A stretch of DNA of 64,000 nucleotides, from contig CM063504.1 of assembly GCA_032207245.1 (NCBI GenBank), forward strand, positions 19,890,407 to 19,954,406, in the 5' to 3' direction. Each line of letters opens with the position of its first letter. Position 1 is the first letter of the stretch. The translations under genes and the position numbers were made by a program. This document shows, one piece after another, positions 12,047 through 26,100 of this stretch. The stretch comes from Pardosa pseudoannulata (Eukaryota > Arthropoda > Arachnida > Araneae > Lycosidae). A model generated the notes under the pieces. It was not told where the DNA came from. It was given only the letters and a program-made list of their open reading frames with translations, and made no database searches.

Positions 12047-15000
12047 ATGATACTAGTAGAAAGGGTAGATGATTTCGTTCATCCTGATGTTATAGTTCAT
12101 TGTTTTCGACGTCATCAATCTAAAAATCTTCCTCCGTGTCCAAGAGATGATACAGTTTCACTAGGGAGGCGTGTACAGTAGTTTTATATTTTCCCCCACG
12201 TCTACGTCCTTGACCTGCATGTACTACGGAGATCACTTACCTGATAAATGTCAGGTAATAATACAGGACTCCCAGTAATTTTGCTTTTGAATTATTGTAT
12301 GGTTATATTCCTGAAATCCCGAATGATTTTCCAATAGACTTATTACCAGAGGAAGGTAAATATTCCGACCCGAAAATTCTCCAAGATGAAGCAAAACAAC
12401 ATATTTGTAAATCGCAAGTCAAAACAAAGAAATATGATCAACGTCATTGTTAGGGGTGTACGCAAGGAGGCATGGGGTTTAACCTCCTCCCTCCCCTTAA
12501 GCTCAGACAAAATGGCAAAAATAAAAATTTTAGTAGACATGCGGGCTATTATTTTTTAGAATTGGCACACTCCAAAGTTGAAGGTATACAGAACCTCGGT
12601 ATAACGATCCCCTGTGAGACCAACATCATATGGTCGTTGTAACGAATTGAAAAAATAATTTTAAAAAAATTGAGAAAAGAAATGATGCAACAGTACATAC
12701 CTAGAGAACACTTCTATTTATTTGTATTTCTATTACTGAATTTTTGAAAAAAAAAGCCTTTGATTGGCGCCTGTTTCAAGTTCATTAGGGAATTTTTCAT
12801 TATAACTGATTCCATATCCGTTAGATTTTGAAGAATATCTTCAGGATTAAATTGTCCTTCAAAATATTGACGCAAGGCATTGATTGCATTGAAGGCTTCT
12901 TTTTCATTCACTTTTTCAAAAGTTTGGACGATTTCTTCTCCGTCGTCGGAATAGCAGATTTCTTCATTTCCGGTAATACGGGTAATAAAATCGTCCTCAT
13001 TCAAATTTTCTTCGCAGCACTGTAAAGTTTCGCCTACCTCAACAAACTCATCAAAAGATAATTGAAGATCCGGAAATTTGAAACTGAGGAGCTGGGTCAT
13101 TTCGTTAGTGTCTGGAGTTCCATCTACCTAGGATATCTATGTCTTACGTAACGAAAGAGTCTTTTAAGCAAACACAAAGAGAGGAGTACAGGTTTCTTGA
13201 AGTTGCACCACAGTGCAATAATTTTAAAATAGTCCACTTGCTCATGAGTTCTGCGGTCTAAAATTGGCGGTCGCTCTAACGAAAAATAATACGCTTGGGG
13301 TCGTTGTAATGATTCAAAATTAACATTATTACTATGGTAAAGTAATTGGGACTTTTTAAGATGGTCGTTCTAACGAAGGGGTCGTTTAACGAAGGGGTTC
13401 TACTGTATTAGCATCAAAACACAGTAACATAACTGACAGTTCTTAAAACTTCGAATCGAAACGGACCGATAGTAAGAATATTCCAAGTTTGCATATAAAA
13501 TATTAGTTCACTTATCTTAAATCGTTATTTCTTGCTTTTTTTTCATTTTTTTTATTGCTATCGTTGCCAACGGTTGACCCCCCCCCAAAAAAAAAAAAAA
13601 AAAAAACGTACTAGTAGAAATGGTAGATGATTACATTTGTATTCTCTATACAGTGTTTGTTTTTGATGATTATGGAGTTTTAGTGATAAAACTAATCAAA
13701 ACGAAAATAAATATACCGGTGATAGGTTAACCAAAGTAAACCAATTTTGTTTTGAAAATTTAGCAAAACGGATTAACGTTTCTGGTTAATTAATTCCAAG
13801 AAATTTAAATTAATTTTAGGAAAATCTTAATAAGTAGGGTATTTTCTAACAAATGTATATATGCATATATATTAAATAATAATTTATCAGTTCTAAAAAG
13901 CAAATTAAAAGCAATTTTATTTTGTAAAAGAAAATTTGAACTTGGTTTACTCGTTGCGGACTACTGTGTTAAAGACCAAATTTTTCTTTTTTTAAGCAAG
14001 TGATAGTTTTTGTTTGCCTATTACTTACTTTTGGCTGAATATATTATTTTTCCAAGCCCATATCAGCAGTCCTAAAGATGCAAATGAGACATAAATGAGA
14101 ATAGTCCACATTCCTACAGATGACATATGGTTCTTCAGAGATTCACAGAGTTCTACCTAACAAAACATGAAGTAGGAGTATTGAAAAGTTAGCGAAATCA
14201 AAAATCTGTGATAAATTATTAAGACAAAGAAATTAAAATTAATACATAGAACAATTCAATATTTCGCTTTCCGTCTGTTTTCTGTGTTTTCCAATATTTC
14301 TGTACACAAACACACATAAATATGTACATGTAATCTTTGAAAAAATTATTTTAATAGGCATATTTACTATGTGCAGGAGATATTTAACAATTTTAAATGA
14401 AAGTTGTCATATTTATTAGGTAGATTGATATGAATTAGTCCATTTGTAGTAATATATTACCAAAGTATTGCAAATTGTACGTAAGGATAATGAATTGAAA
14501 AGGTAAAATAAAAGGTAATTTTGAAAATTTAAGTATTACAATTGTTATTTCGTAACGCTATTATACACTGTCTACAAATAAGTATTTAGACACCTGTGAT
14601 AGAAAAGGAAAACTAACTTTATTCAAAATCAATAGTTGGTAGAGCCTCCACGAGAGGCAATTACAGCGTGAACCCTCTGGGGCATACTTTCCACAAGTCT
14701 TTGTATTGCAGCTAGTGGTATTGTCTTCCATTCGGCTTGGAGTAGACAAACAAAGTTCCTTCCCCGATTTTGGACGGATAGTGCACCCCTTAATTCGGAT
14801 ATTCAACTCGTCCCAGAGGTTCTCGATAGGGGTCAGGTCTGGGCTCTGGGCAGGCTTGATGAACTCCATTGGCACCATACCAAGTCTTGTTTAACATCAA
14901 AACATGACAACTGGCATTGTTGTCCTGATAGAAACAGGGGTTTAAACGTAGGAAGCACATTGTCATCCAAAATAGTGCAGTAGGCATCAGCGTTGAGCTT

Positions 15001-17178
15001 ACCATGAATGGGGACCAAGTGTCCCAGTCCATACCAGGAGAACATCCCGAGACCATAATTCCACTTCCGCCGAACTTAACTGTAGGCACAATGCATTGTG
15101 GCAGGAGACGTTCTCCAGGCAGACGCCAGACCCAGACCCTGCCATCCGAACGGTAAAGGGTGAAGCTTGATTCGTCGCACCAAAGAACCCGTTTCCACTG
15201 ATCTACGGTCCAATTTCGATGTGCTTTGCACCACATTAACAGAGCACCGCCGTTGGACTTTGTGATCAAAGGCTTATGGGCAGCAGCACGATCATGGAAA
15301 CCAAGCAGATGTGCTTCCTTACGGATGGTATTCATTGAAACAATATTCCCGGATGCCTGTTGAAACTCCTCGCGGATGAGGGCCATCGGTTGGGTGCGGT
15401 TCTTCCGAATTTCTCTGGACAGCACTCGTCGGTCTCTATCTCCCAGTTTCGTTGGTCTGCCGACTCGGGGCACATTCCGACAATCACCGCTCACCTTCCA
15501 CTTCTTAATCACTTAGGCCACTGTCGATTTGGGGTACTTCAGATCTCTAGATATGTCCTTTAAGGATCGGCCACATTTGTTATACCCGATAATTATACCT
15601 TTTTCGAAATCAGAGAGCTCTGAACTGCGCGGCATCTTGAATGCGACTAATGCCGATGCTGTTTCCTACACGATGTATACCAGCTGAGGCTGTGACGTGC
15701 CTGAGGACCGCAGATATCGTCATTTGCATAGGTGTCCAAATACTTATTGGTAGACAGTGTAGTGTCTAATTAAAGCCCATATAACCTCTGCTTTTGACTT
15801 TTTAATAACCAACACTTTGGCTGTTTGTTTAAAAGACTAACAATCAAGACAGTTATGTTAAGTTTTTCGCTGCTTGAGATCACTACCTACTATTTTAAAA
15901 ACACAAACACACTATCGCGATGAGGAAAATAAAACTTAATGTAACAACTTGTTTGAATGATAATTAAGTCTCTCTTTCTCATTTTTCCCATTGTGGCATG
16001 GATGTTCGTAGACTTTCAGAATCTGCTTTAAGCAGAAAGTTCTGGTCTCATTAGCCCTCGAGTTGCAAAAAAGTAGACGATAGAGCTCCAAACCAAACCA
16101 AATCTCTCTCTCATTTATTCAAAGTTAGAATCAACCATTTTTGGATACTTGGCCGAATAATCTTTTTCCCCTTGATAGACGAAGAAAATAATTCAAGGGA
16201 TAATTGAAACGTTAACTGACCATCTTTTGATATGGTTTTCATAAGCTGTTTTATTAGGCATAATTTTATATCTAGAGATATAGAAATATAAAATTATATT
16301 TAGATGTTTCACAGCTATAAAAGGCTCTCTTCAGGCTTTAGAGTTTCTTGTAGGTTGCATGTGCCCTTTCCACTCAAGTTGTGACTGTGGTAGTTGCGAA
16401 AATGTCTGTAACTCGTGCTGGTTTCTGACGTAAGCTCTCTGTTAAAATACGGTATTGATTTTGCAAAAACTTATCTTAACACAATACTTAAAAACTGTAA
16501 AATAATGGTGAGTTTTAAAGCTACTTTTTTATTGTCTTTGATCAAGGGAAAAAAGCTTCACGCTAAAAACCACTATTGTATGAGAAACTGTTTCAAGACG
16601 TTATTTCATCATTGGCATGTGTAATTAATAACTTTTAAAATAGTATTCTACATCAAAATTTTACCATTTATATATAAATATATTACTAATGACTTAGTAA
16701 ATTTTCAAGCAGAATGATTTTAAGCAAAAATTTGATTTGAAAGTGTAATTTTGTCTTAAATTTTAATGCGAAATAGAATACAGTTCTCCATACCAGCTTT
16801 ATAATGCAAAATATAGGATGAGTGAGAAAAATTAAGACTCACTTTGTATCCTAATGTCTTATTGAGATCTTCTTGTGTAAAAATAGTCATCAAATTTTGC
16901 AGCTCTTGATATTTGAATAATTTTTCGTCGCACCGAAGTAAGGCAAGCATAGATAAAGCACCTGAGGTTGTAAATTCTCTGCGATATCCAAAAAGTTTAA
17001 CAGAGGTTTTGCTATAAAAGGAAAAAAAAAAGTATCAGTGAAAAAATAGGATAGAAGTTTTTTTAAATGTCGAATCAAATTAAATAGTGAGCTTTATTTA
17101 AAGATGGGAGGTTTGTTATATATATATATATACACACACACATATATATATATACATATACATATACATATATATGTG

Positions 17179-17218
<40 letters not shown>

Positions 17219-17260
17219 TATATATATGTGTGTATATATATGTGTATATATGTGTATATA

Positions 17261-17331
<71 letters not shown>

Positions 17332-20300
17332 AGAGAAAGACAACGGCCAGATGACTTTACATATATTTATTAAGGAAAAACATTTACAAGGGACAAAGTT
17401 AAACATATTAAAGCACAAAAATATATTAAACCCTCAAAAAAATGATTATATAAATGTAAAAATTACAAAATTTAAAAAATACACCTGAAAGTACAGCATT
17501 AGCAAAATGTTAGCATATTAATAAAACGATAATGAAAGGATGATATAATGAAATGATAATGGGAATTAAGTGTACAGGTGATAAACATGCAAACTATACG
17601 AAAATTCTGGAACATGTGAGAATGTAAAAAGAAATAGAAGTAACAGTCTGTAATGTAGAGAAAAAAATGTATGTATAGTTTTACAACAAACAGTCACCCA
17701 TGTGGCCATAGTTTAAGGTATTTCACACAAGTGCTCGTTTTGTTTGGGGCCTTCGAAATTGCTACATTTTACTACGTTGAAGGTATCGTTTGGCTTTACT
17801 TTGGTAATTTTATATGGACCAAAAAAAATTGTTGCAGAGTTTTTATCCATGTCCATGTTGTGTTCTTTTGATAGCAACTAAGTCATTGATACTACAATTG
17901 CGTGGTGATTTTCATCGAAGGTTACGATTGTTTATTTTCGAAAAGCACAATTCAAAAAGAATGTGTTCTTTTCTGACAAATATCTTTTATAGTTAGTGTA
18001 AGGGGGGGGGTGTTGCAGTGATTCACCTCAGCTGTGCTTTGGCGCGGCTCTGGGGATGAGCAACATGGTGTTGTACTACGGTTCCTCACCTAGGACAGCT
18101 ATCAGCCTCCTCGTGGCGCCCCCTGGTAACTAGGAGTGTCCCTCCTAGACCAATGATAACCGTCTGACATCCTCAAGGGGTATACCTCCTTTAGGTATAC
18201 TCGGGTTTCCCGAACCCGGGGTTTCCTGAGTGATCCTTCTCTTCCGACTTCCCTGGTAGTCCCGAACTTACTGTTGTAGTATTGTTCCTTACTGGGGTCG
18301 TCTACATTAATTTCGAGCCCTGACGGAGCCTCTTGTAGGTCAGCAGCACCCTGTGGTGTTGTGGTTACGTTGCGGCGACTATGTTATCAGTTTTCCGTAT
18401 GGCTTCACGCCGGGTCGGGGTACGAATACAAGTTATAGTTAATGTGAGACCAATTTTACAGGCTAGAAATTAGTGGTTCTATAATCCTCTCGAAGTTTCT
18501 TTGGTATATGAGGATTTTGCACACATTTTCATTCGCGAAATTGGGTTTTCTCGCCAAACATGTAGGTGTCTCTACCAACACACTGCATTGGAGTGCTCCA
18601 AACTGTAAAAGTCAGATTCTCTCAGAAAGTTTCACAAAGTATAGACATCATTAACAAACTGTCACAGGCACATCAGATTTCTTGTATGTGTTTAAAAAAA
18701 CAACTAAAAACTGATTTGAAACAAATTTTACATACTTTAATTATTTACTTTAAAAGGAATCTTGTAAAATACCCATTGCCTAATGTTTCATACATACATC
18801 TAAAAACACGACGGGAATAAGAAACTCATAATTTCCCTCTTTTTAAAGCATTCTTTAAAAGCAAAGAAAGGAGATCGATATAGTCAATATTATCGTTTAC
18901 AGTGCACAATGAAGAGTCTACTTTCCTCTTTTTATAGGATAGAAAAAAAAATTGTGGATCAAATCTTATGAACTGTTAATCTGAGGATTGACGTCATTGA
19001 AGGGAGAAAATGGAGAAAAAATGTATGATTTTAAGTTTATCCTCCCTACCTCTAGAGTTAAGTTTAACGAGCTAAATTAAAATTGGGCTTGATCTAATAT
19101 CGTTCATTTTTTCAAATATTTATGTATTAAATTACTTTAACTAAAACTGTATTGTTAGTATTTTTTAAATGATAAGAAGAAGGAAAATGATTTTATAACA
19201 ATTTAGTGTCAACGAGAATATTAACCGTTTCGTGGGCCATTTATTTCTCACTCCACGTTTCCAAACTTTCAAAACAGAACTGCTAATTTTATTCAATTGA
19301 TCGAACAATAGATGACAGCGAAAAACCGAAGCGGGAATTAGTCTTCTCGTCATTCTAGTAGCAAGACCAATATATTAGAACTAGCATATAGCCCGTCATA
19401 TGACGTGATGAGTAAAATTTTTAATTTTCCAGAATTGTAAAGTACCCTATGAGGCAGGTAAAAAAAATGGTTTGTTTTTTGGCTGAGAATTATTTTGCAA
19501 CAAAATATTACCTTAAGAAAATTATTTACGTAATATCTAAGTTTAGTAATAAAACGTATGGAAATAATGCAGAAGATATTTAAATAATCTAAAATAAATG
19601 ATTAAATGAGATGGTTAAAGGAATGACGTCATAATGCTAGAAAAAAATTGTTATTTTTAGCTATTTATTATGTGATAAATTGATACATTTAATCGCCTGC
19701 TCTTAAAATGGGGCTTGATATAATAATGGTAATACGTGAATTTAATAAAATAAAAATAATAAAAATTTGAAAAATGGTAAAAATTTATTTTAAAAATAAT
19801 AAAACTTTAAAAATAATAAAACAACTTTAGGAATAAGAATTCAAAAGAAAAAGCAGAAATTATTAAATTAATTAGACATTTAGAAAAATTCGGCTACGTC
19901 GGGGGCAGAACCATCAACCCGAGAAGTACGACGATCAAATGGGCAGACACTCTACCCCATGTGCCAGCTTACACGTGGTGAAGGAAATGGTTAGAATATA
20001 TAAGGGTCAAGTAAAAACAGTCCAGAAATTTAAATATTGCGCTTCGCCCTCGCCATCCTATCAATAATGAATTTAGTATAGAATAAGAGGGAGAATAAGG
20101 CTTGAAATAATAGCATTAAACGCTCGAAAAGGGGGGGGGGAATGAGGTGGATTTCGAACTCGCTTTGAATTATGTTAACCCTAACTCATAAAAAATCCAA
20201 TATGGATGTCTGTATACATTCCAGGTACAACTGCTTCATAAATTTGCGGACAGACAACTTAGGCTATTATTATACAGGGGGATGGGTTTTGCGAATCCCA

Positions 20301-23087
20301 CAGGTGTGTTTTGTAAGATCGTGTAGGTGGGAAGTAATCTTCCCACGGCCCACGAAAGGGTTAAGCAGGAAAAAAATGCCTTTATAAACGCTCATATATT
20401 TACTGACATCAATGATCAAGGCAGTATTTAAACACCTTTTTTATGTAATAAACAGCTAAAATATATTAAATTTAAAAAAAAAAAGAGCCTTTTCTATTTT
20501 AGTATCAACAGGAATGTTTAGTAAAATAAATAATAATAACAATAAGTCGTATTTTGAAAATTTTAGAAAAAAGAAATTAATTTCATAACAATTTAGTATC
20601 AACAGACATGTTAAGTAAGTAATAAATATAGATGTAAAATATATGTTTAGTGTTTTTTAAAAACACATATTTACTTCCATAATTACCTAATGCAATGTTT
20701 AATCCCCTCTTTTTTAGCGAAAAAATATTTTATATATTTTAAATTTAAAGAAAAAAAGTAATTTCATAATAATTAAATGTCAATCAAGATACAGAAAAAA
20801 ATTAAACACTCATACGTCTTCAATACTTTTTGTCCTCAATAACAATAATATTTTTTTAAGATATTTCTATCTATGAATCTAAAGCCTTAATATTTGTTAA
20901 AATCTAAAGCAGGGGTGATTCTGGTCCGAAATTTCCAAATTTTCCAACAATTTGTGTAAGTTTGTTCCTAAAATTATAAAACACCAATTTTTTCCCCGGA
21001 AAAATTTGTTTCTAAAAATTAAAAAAAAAAGTGTTTTAAAACCATCTTTCGCTTAAAAAATTATATTTGTGGGATATTTATTCCCACGGTGGAAAAGATG
21101 CACAAAAGCTTAACTAAAATGAACTTATTTAATTAAACTATTTACAAATTATATACAATGGTGGTGTCTAGGGACAATTAAAATAAAACTGGACATCAGT
21201 GCCCATCTTGGCGATCAAAATCGGTCAGCGAGAAGTGCCATCTGCACTCGTTGCCGTCTAACTAATGTCATTCATCCGTCTATATCGGCGTTCCACTGGG
21301 GAGAGTTGTTGCCAAACTGTAAAAGGAAAACTTCGCTTGCTCGGAGTAAATTCACCTCGCTGAGCATTGCCAAGGGTACCATGTCTGCATATATATATAT
21401 ATATATAAATGAATTTTGAAGATATAACTAGAAAGTTTTATATCGTTTCTCACCATTTTTTCTTTTTTGGCGCGTCCACAAATCTTTTTCTACCGAAGAG
21501 CAGTAATAATATATCATGTGATTTTCTTTTTTAGTATGTTAAAATTTAAATTTATGTATTCAGATTATGAAATTGAATTTCTGTTTTCTAGATAACCAAC
21601 ACATTGTGTTGGTTATCTAGAAAATTATTAGTATTTGCTTGTATTGTTTTATATAGAACACACTTATATTTGCAACTCTATAATAAGATGATATAGATTA
21701 GAACGTATTACTATTTGGTAAACGATAAATCACAATACAGTCGAACTTCGATGACTCGAATTCCCAGGGGACCCCCAAAAATATTCGACCTATCCGAAGT
21801 TCGAGTTATCAAAGTTACCTCCCATTCCTGTCAACTGGCACTTAAGATGCGTCGACATGGTTTAAATGCTTTGATATGTGCTATAATACTATAGTACGCA
21901 TTTCAATTTTTTTAATAGCCCATGTAAACAACAAGAGAAGAATAAGTTCAAAAGTTTTATTAAAATTCAAGAAATTTGGCCTCATTACATATTAATTAGT
22001 ATACATACCATGTAAATCTCATTTGAAAAAAGCAATTATTTTTAAGGTTGTTGGCATTTGCAAAGTCATCTAATTTTTGAACACAGTTAAATAGGTGTTG
22101 TCTATACCTTCGGTGGTCTCCAGGTATTGTTGTAACATGTGAATAGCGTAAGATGTGCTTTCTCGAAGGTCACGAGTGGACTATCATTCGAAGTTTTGAA
22201 CAGAATTATGTTTTTTACCGGGGAAAACTATCACAAAAATTTCGACTTAGAAGATATTCACTTCGAGTTATCGAGACAGTTTTTTAAAGGAAACTATAGA
22301 AATGATTCGGGATTTGATTAAAACTTCGAGTTAGAGGATTATTCGACTTATAGAAAGTCGAGTTATCGAAGTTCGACTGTATTAAAATTCAGTTATTATC
22401 CAGCTGCAGTTTTGGTATCCAGAAATTAACATTTATAAAGTTTTTATTTTAAATTAGTAGCATATACTTTTTCAGAAAAATGTGTAGGATGTTCAGAAAA
22501 TGTTTTCTTATTTAGGTTCACCCATGATCTGAAGGTAATTTTTTTGCCTATTTTTACTTTATTTATCTTGCGTTTCTACTAGTACTTACAGTATACTTTA
22601 TATATGAGCATTTGTTTTTTCCTCAAGACAGCAAACATCTGCTTCCGGAAAGATTAAATTGGCAGCACAGCGCAAAGAAAAATGAAATTAACATTTCCTT
22701 CTGCCTACTCGTGACTCATAGAAGTTAATTTTACTTGGCTTTGAGCTTGGTTTATAGCGCCGAGGGAAAAAAAAAAGGTTGAAAAGGTATTTTGAGTTCA
22801 GTGACTTGCCAAGATGGGCGAGTACCGGGCCCGAACTGCGTTTTAAAATTGATAGTTCGGACCATAACCAATCATTTAACCCTTTAGCGGACAGTGGTTT
22901 CGTAGCAAAACCACCTATTAAACATCTTTTTTTTTTTAAGTTTACTTTTTGGATTACTTTACTTTATCTTTTTATAATTACTTACGGCTCCAATCTCATA
23001 CATCTGTGATATATGGAAGCCAATGATGTAGAATCAAGAGCTTTTGCAATTAAAAAAATTTTTTTTGGAGACATGGATGAGTTTTCG

Positions 23088-23153
<66 letters not shown>

Positions 23154-26100
23154 GTATGTATATATATATTTATATATACATATTATACACTTTATACATA
23201 TTATATTTTTGATATTTTAAATATATAACAGATGATAGTTATACTTTAACTTATTTATTTCCTTTTCTATTGAAATATATGTATTTAAACTTTCTGTACT
23301 TGAGAAGTCAGACTCAATGTATCTTACTTATGACCTCAAATAAAAGTATCTGTACAAACAACACTTTTAAGTTGTTAAGCTATTTATTTATTATGCCAGT
23401 TTAAGGATTATCATTTATTGTTCTTTCAGTATAGTTAAACTTTTAAAAAGGCAATGTTCAAGCTGTACAATGGTAGAGGTTAGTCAGTTAAACCACTTCT
23501 CAAACCCTAATTTGGTATCCTCTAAGGCAAACCCTTCTAAGGAATGTAAAGAAAATTTATATATTTTACATATACAAGGCTTATAGATAACATTTTTAAA
23601 AAATTACATTAAATTCCCATGAATTTATTTTGGTGACCTTTAAAGGGTTAACCGTTTACAGGCCAAATTCAGATACAGATATCTTTTAAATTATTTGTTT
23701 GCGTATATTTCCTTCTAATGCTTTAATTAAGGTATGTTAGTCATTTAATTGAGGAAAAAATTTTTCTTTTACGATTTTCATGATGTTCCCAATTGGGAAC
23801 ATTGGTCACTTCTGACTATACGCTGGATTAAGAAATTGAGTTGAATGATGTATATATTAAATATTAAATAATAAGAAAAATAATTAGAATGAATTTAAAA
23901 TTTATTTTTAAATTCAGATATCAATAAAGTTTAAAAATTTTCTTAAACAAATATCAAAAACATGAGTTTATACCTTTATGCCATGATATATTGGAAAGTA
24001 ATGGAGATGCAATTTTTTCTTGCTCTCATTGCAAGCTAATCTTGCATTTAATGTGCACTGTGCACATCTACCTTGTGTTGTTTGTACAAGAAAATTCCCA
24101 TCACTTTTTCTCTGTGATATAGGGCAGTGAAATTTGGGTCCAGGTTGAAGCCTAACTTTCCTGGGCGCAATTCTTAGAAGAGCGGTTGTAACTTGTAGTA
24201 CGCGGACTAAATACATTTAACACCTTTCAAAATAAAATTTGAGAAGCGAACTGTTTATTGAATTGAAATGCCCTTTCATAAAATTAGGGAATTCACCTTC
24301 ATTTCCTACCAAAGGGGAATCCCCTTTCAAGAAATGCTTTCCGTAGAGGAAATTATTTCGTCGCAGTATAGCGGCAACAGTCCATTTTTCCCATTTGGGA
24401 ACATCAATAACTTATAAATTATTCCAGGTACGTTTCTGATTATTAATGTCGAATTTCGTATTTTTTTAATAAATTACAGTTGTTTTAATTATACTAATCG
24501 GATTTTAGAAGCATTAGATGTTTTTTTTACATTTATGGGAAATTTTAATTTGTGCTCTGTAGAAAATGATGAGAAAGGTCATTTTTATGACTTTTTATGC
24601 ATTTTTCTATTAATCATAGAATTGTAGCTTCCATTTTAAAAAATCGAATAGGCTTTTTACTACATTTGCTAATTTTTTTGTATCAATATTGATGAAATTT
24701 AATTTTAAATAATTTTATTGATATTATGTTCCCTATTGGGAACAATGGACTGTAAAAGGTTAACCACAAATCCAAGCAAAAAAATTCAAAGATTATTAAA
24801 TCGAAAGTCCAAGACTTTTGAAATTCCCAAATTTGACTATAATATGGCGTATCTTTAAAATATTAATACTTTTAAAATATAAAAGTCTTCCAAACATAAT
24901 AGAAAATTGAAATATTCCTTGAAATATTCTAGAAACTAGAATTTTCAACTTGAAAATTCTCTGTAGGCTATAAAAGTATTTTTTAATACGTGATTTTCCC
25001 AAACGTATTATATTATTGTTGCCACCGGAGAAATTTAAGATTTTATTAAGGGTTGGATGAAAAAACTTATTAACTTTGAGAAATTTGGAAGCAAGATCCA
25101 AGAAAGCAAGTATCTGAAATTATAAAGAATGTCCTGTGGTAGTAAGAGCGTAATAAAAACTCTTAATATTTGGAAGCAAAGTTTTATCATATTTTATATT
25201 TTGTTTAAGATTTTCTATTAAGAAAATAATGAGATTAGCATAGGGTAATTCTCTTTTTTTTTACAACTTAACTCACTTTAAAGTAAGGAATTCATTAAAA
25301 TACAATACTTACGTGCAATGAAACTTTTGTTGTTTTGTGTTGCTATTAACGCTCTCGGCAAAGGCCTCCCGAAATGTTGGAAATACCTCATTCATGTTGT
25401 AATTTTTTTCTATAATCTACAAATACATAAGCTTCAATAAGTATAGAATAACGAAACAACTGGGAAAAGGAAAGAATAAGTTGATTACTTTAAGAATTCT
25501 TGTATTCTTTTTTTGTTTGTTTGTTTTTGGTATTTTTGACAAGCAGCAATTAAAAGTCCATGTTTTGCAATTTTTATGACAATTTTAATATAATTTTATA
25601 TTTACTACAGTTCTTTAATGATATGAAAGAAACGAGATATAGTAAAAGTTTTAGTGAAATATTGAAGTAGATGGGTTGTTTATTATTATATTGTGATTCA
25701 GACATAAACGGTGTGGGCTCTTTGTAATACATCAGGGATCGGCAAATTACTGCCCGAAGTCTGCTTTCATAGTGGCCAAAACAAGTATATTATTATTTAC
25801 TCTTGTGCTCTCTCTTTTAAAGCATTCACCACGACCAAGCAGCAGAAATTTGTAGACCACTTTACTATGGGATCACCATATAGTCGGCCAAAATTACGTT
25901 GGAGTTCATATCTGTATTTGGGGATACTTATACACTGTCTACTAATAAGTATTTGGACACCTATGCAAATGACTTCTGATCTGCGATCCTGAGGTATTAT
26001 TAATATCTGCGGTCCTGAGGTACGTCACGGCCTCCGCCGGTATACATCTTGTAGGAAACAGCATTGGCATTAGTCGAATGCAAGATGTCGCTCAGTCAAG

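Noticed and set aside
20912..20945. hAT-like terminus CAGGGGTGATTCTGG
   Set aside because: No partner end or duplication found within several kb.
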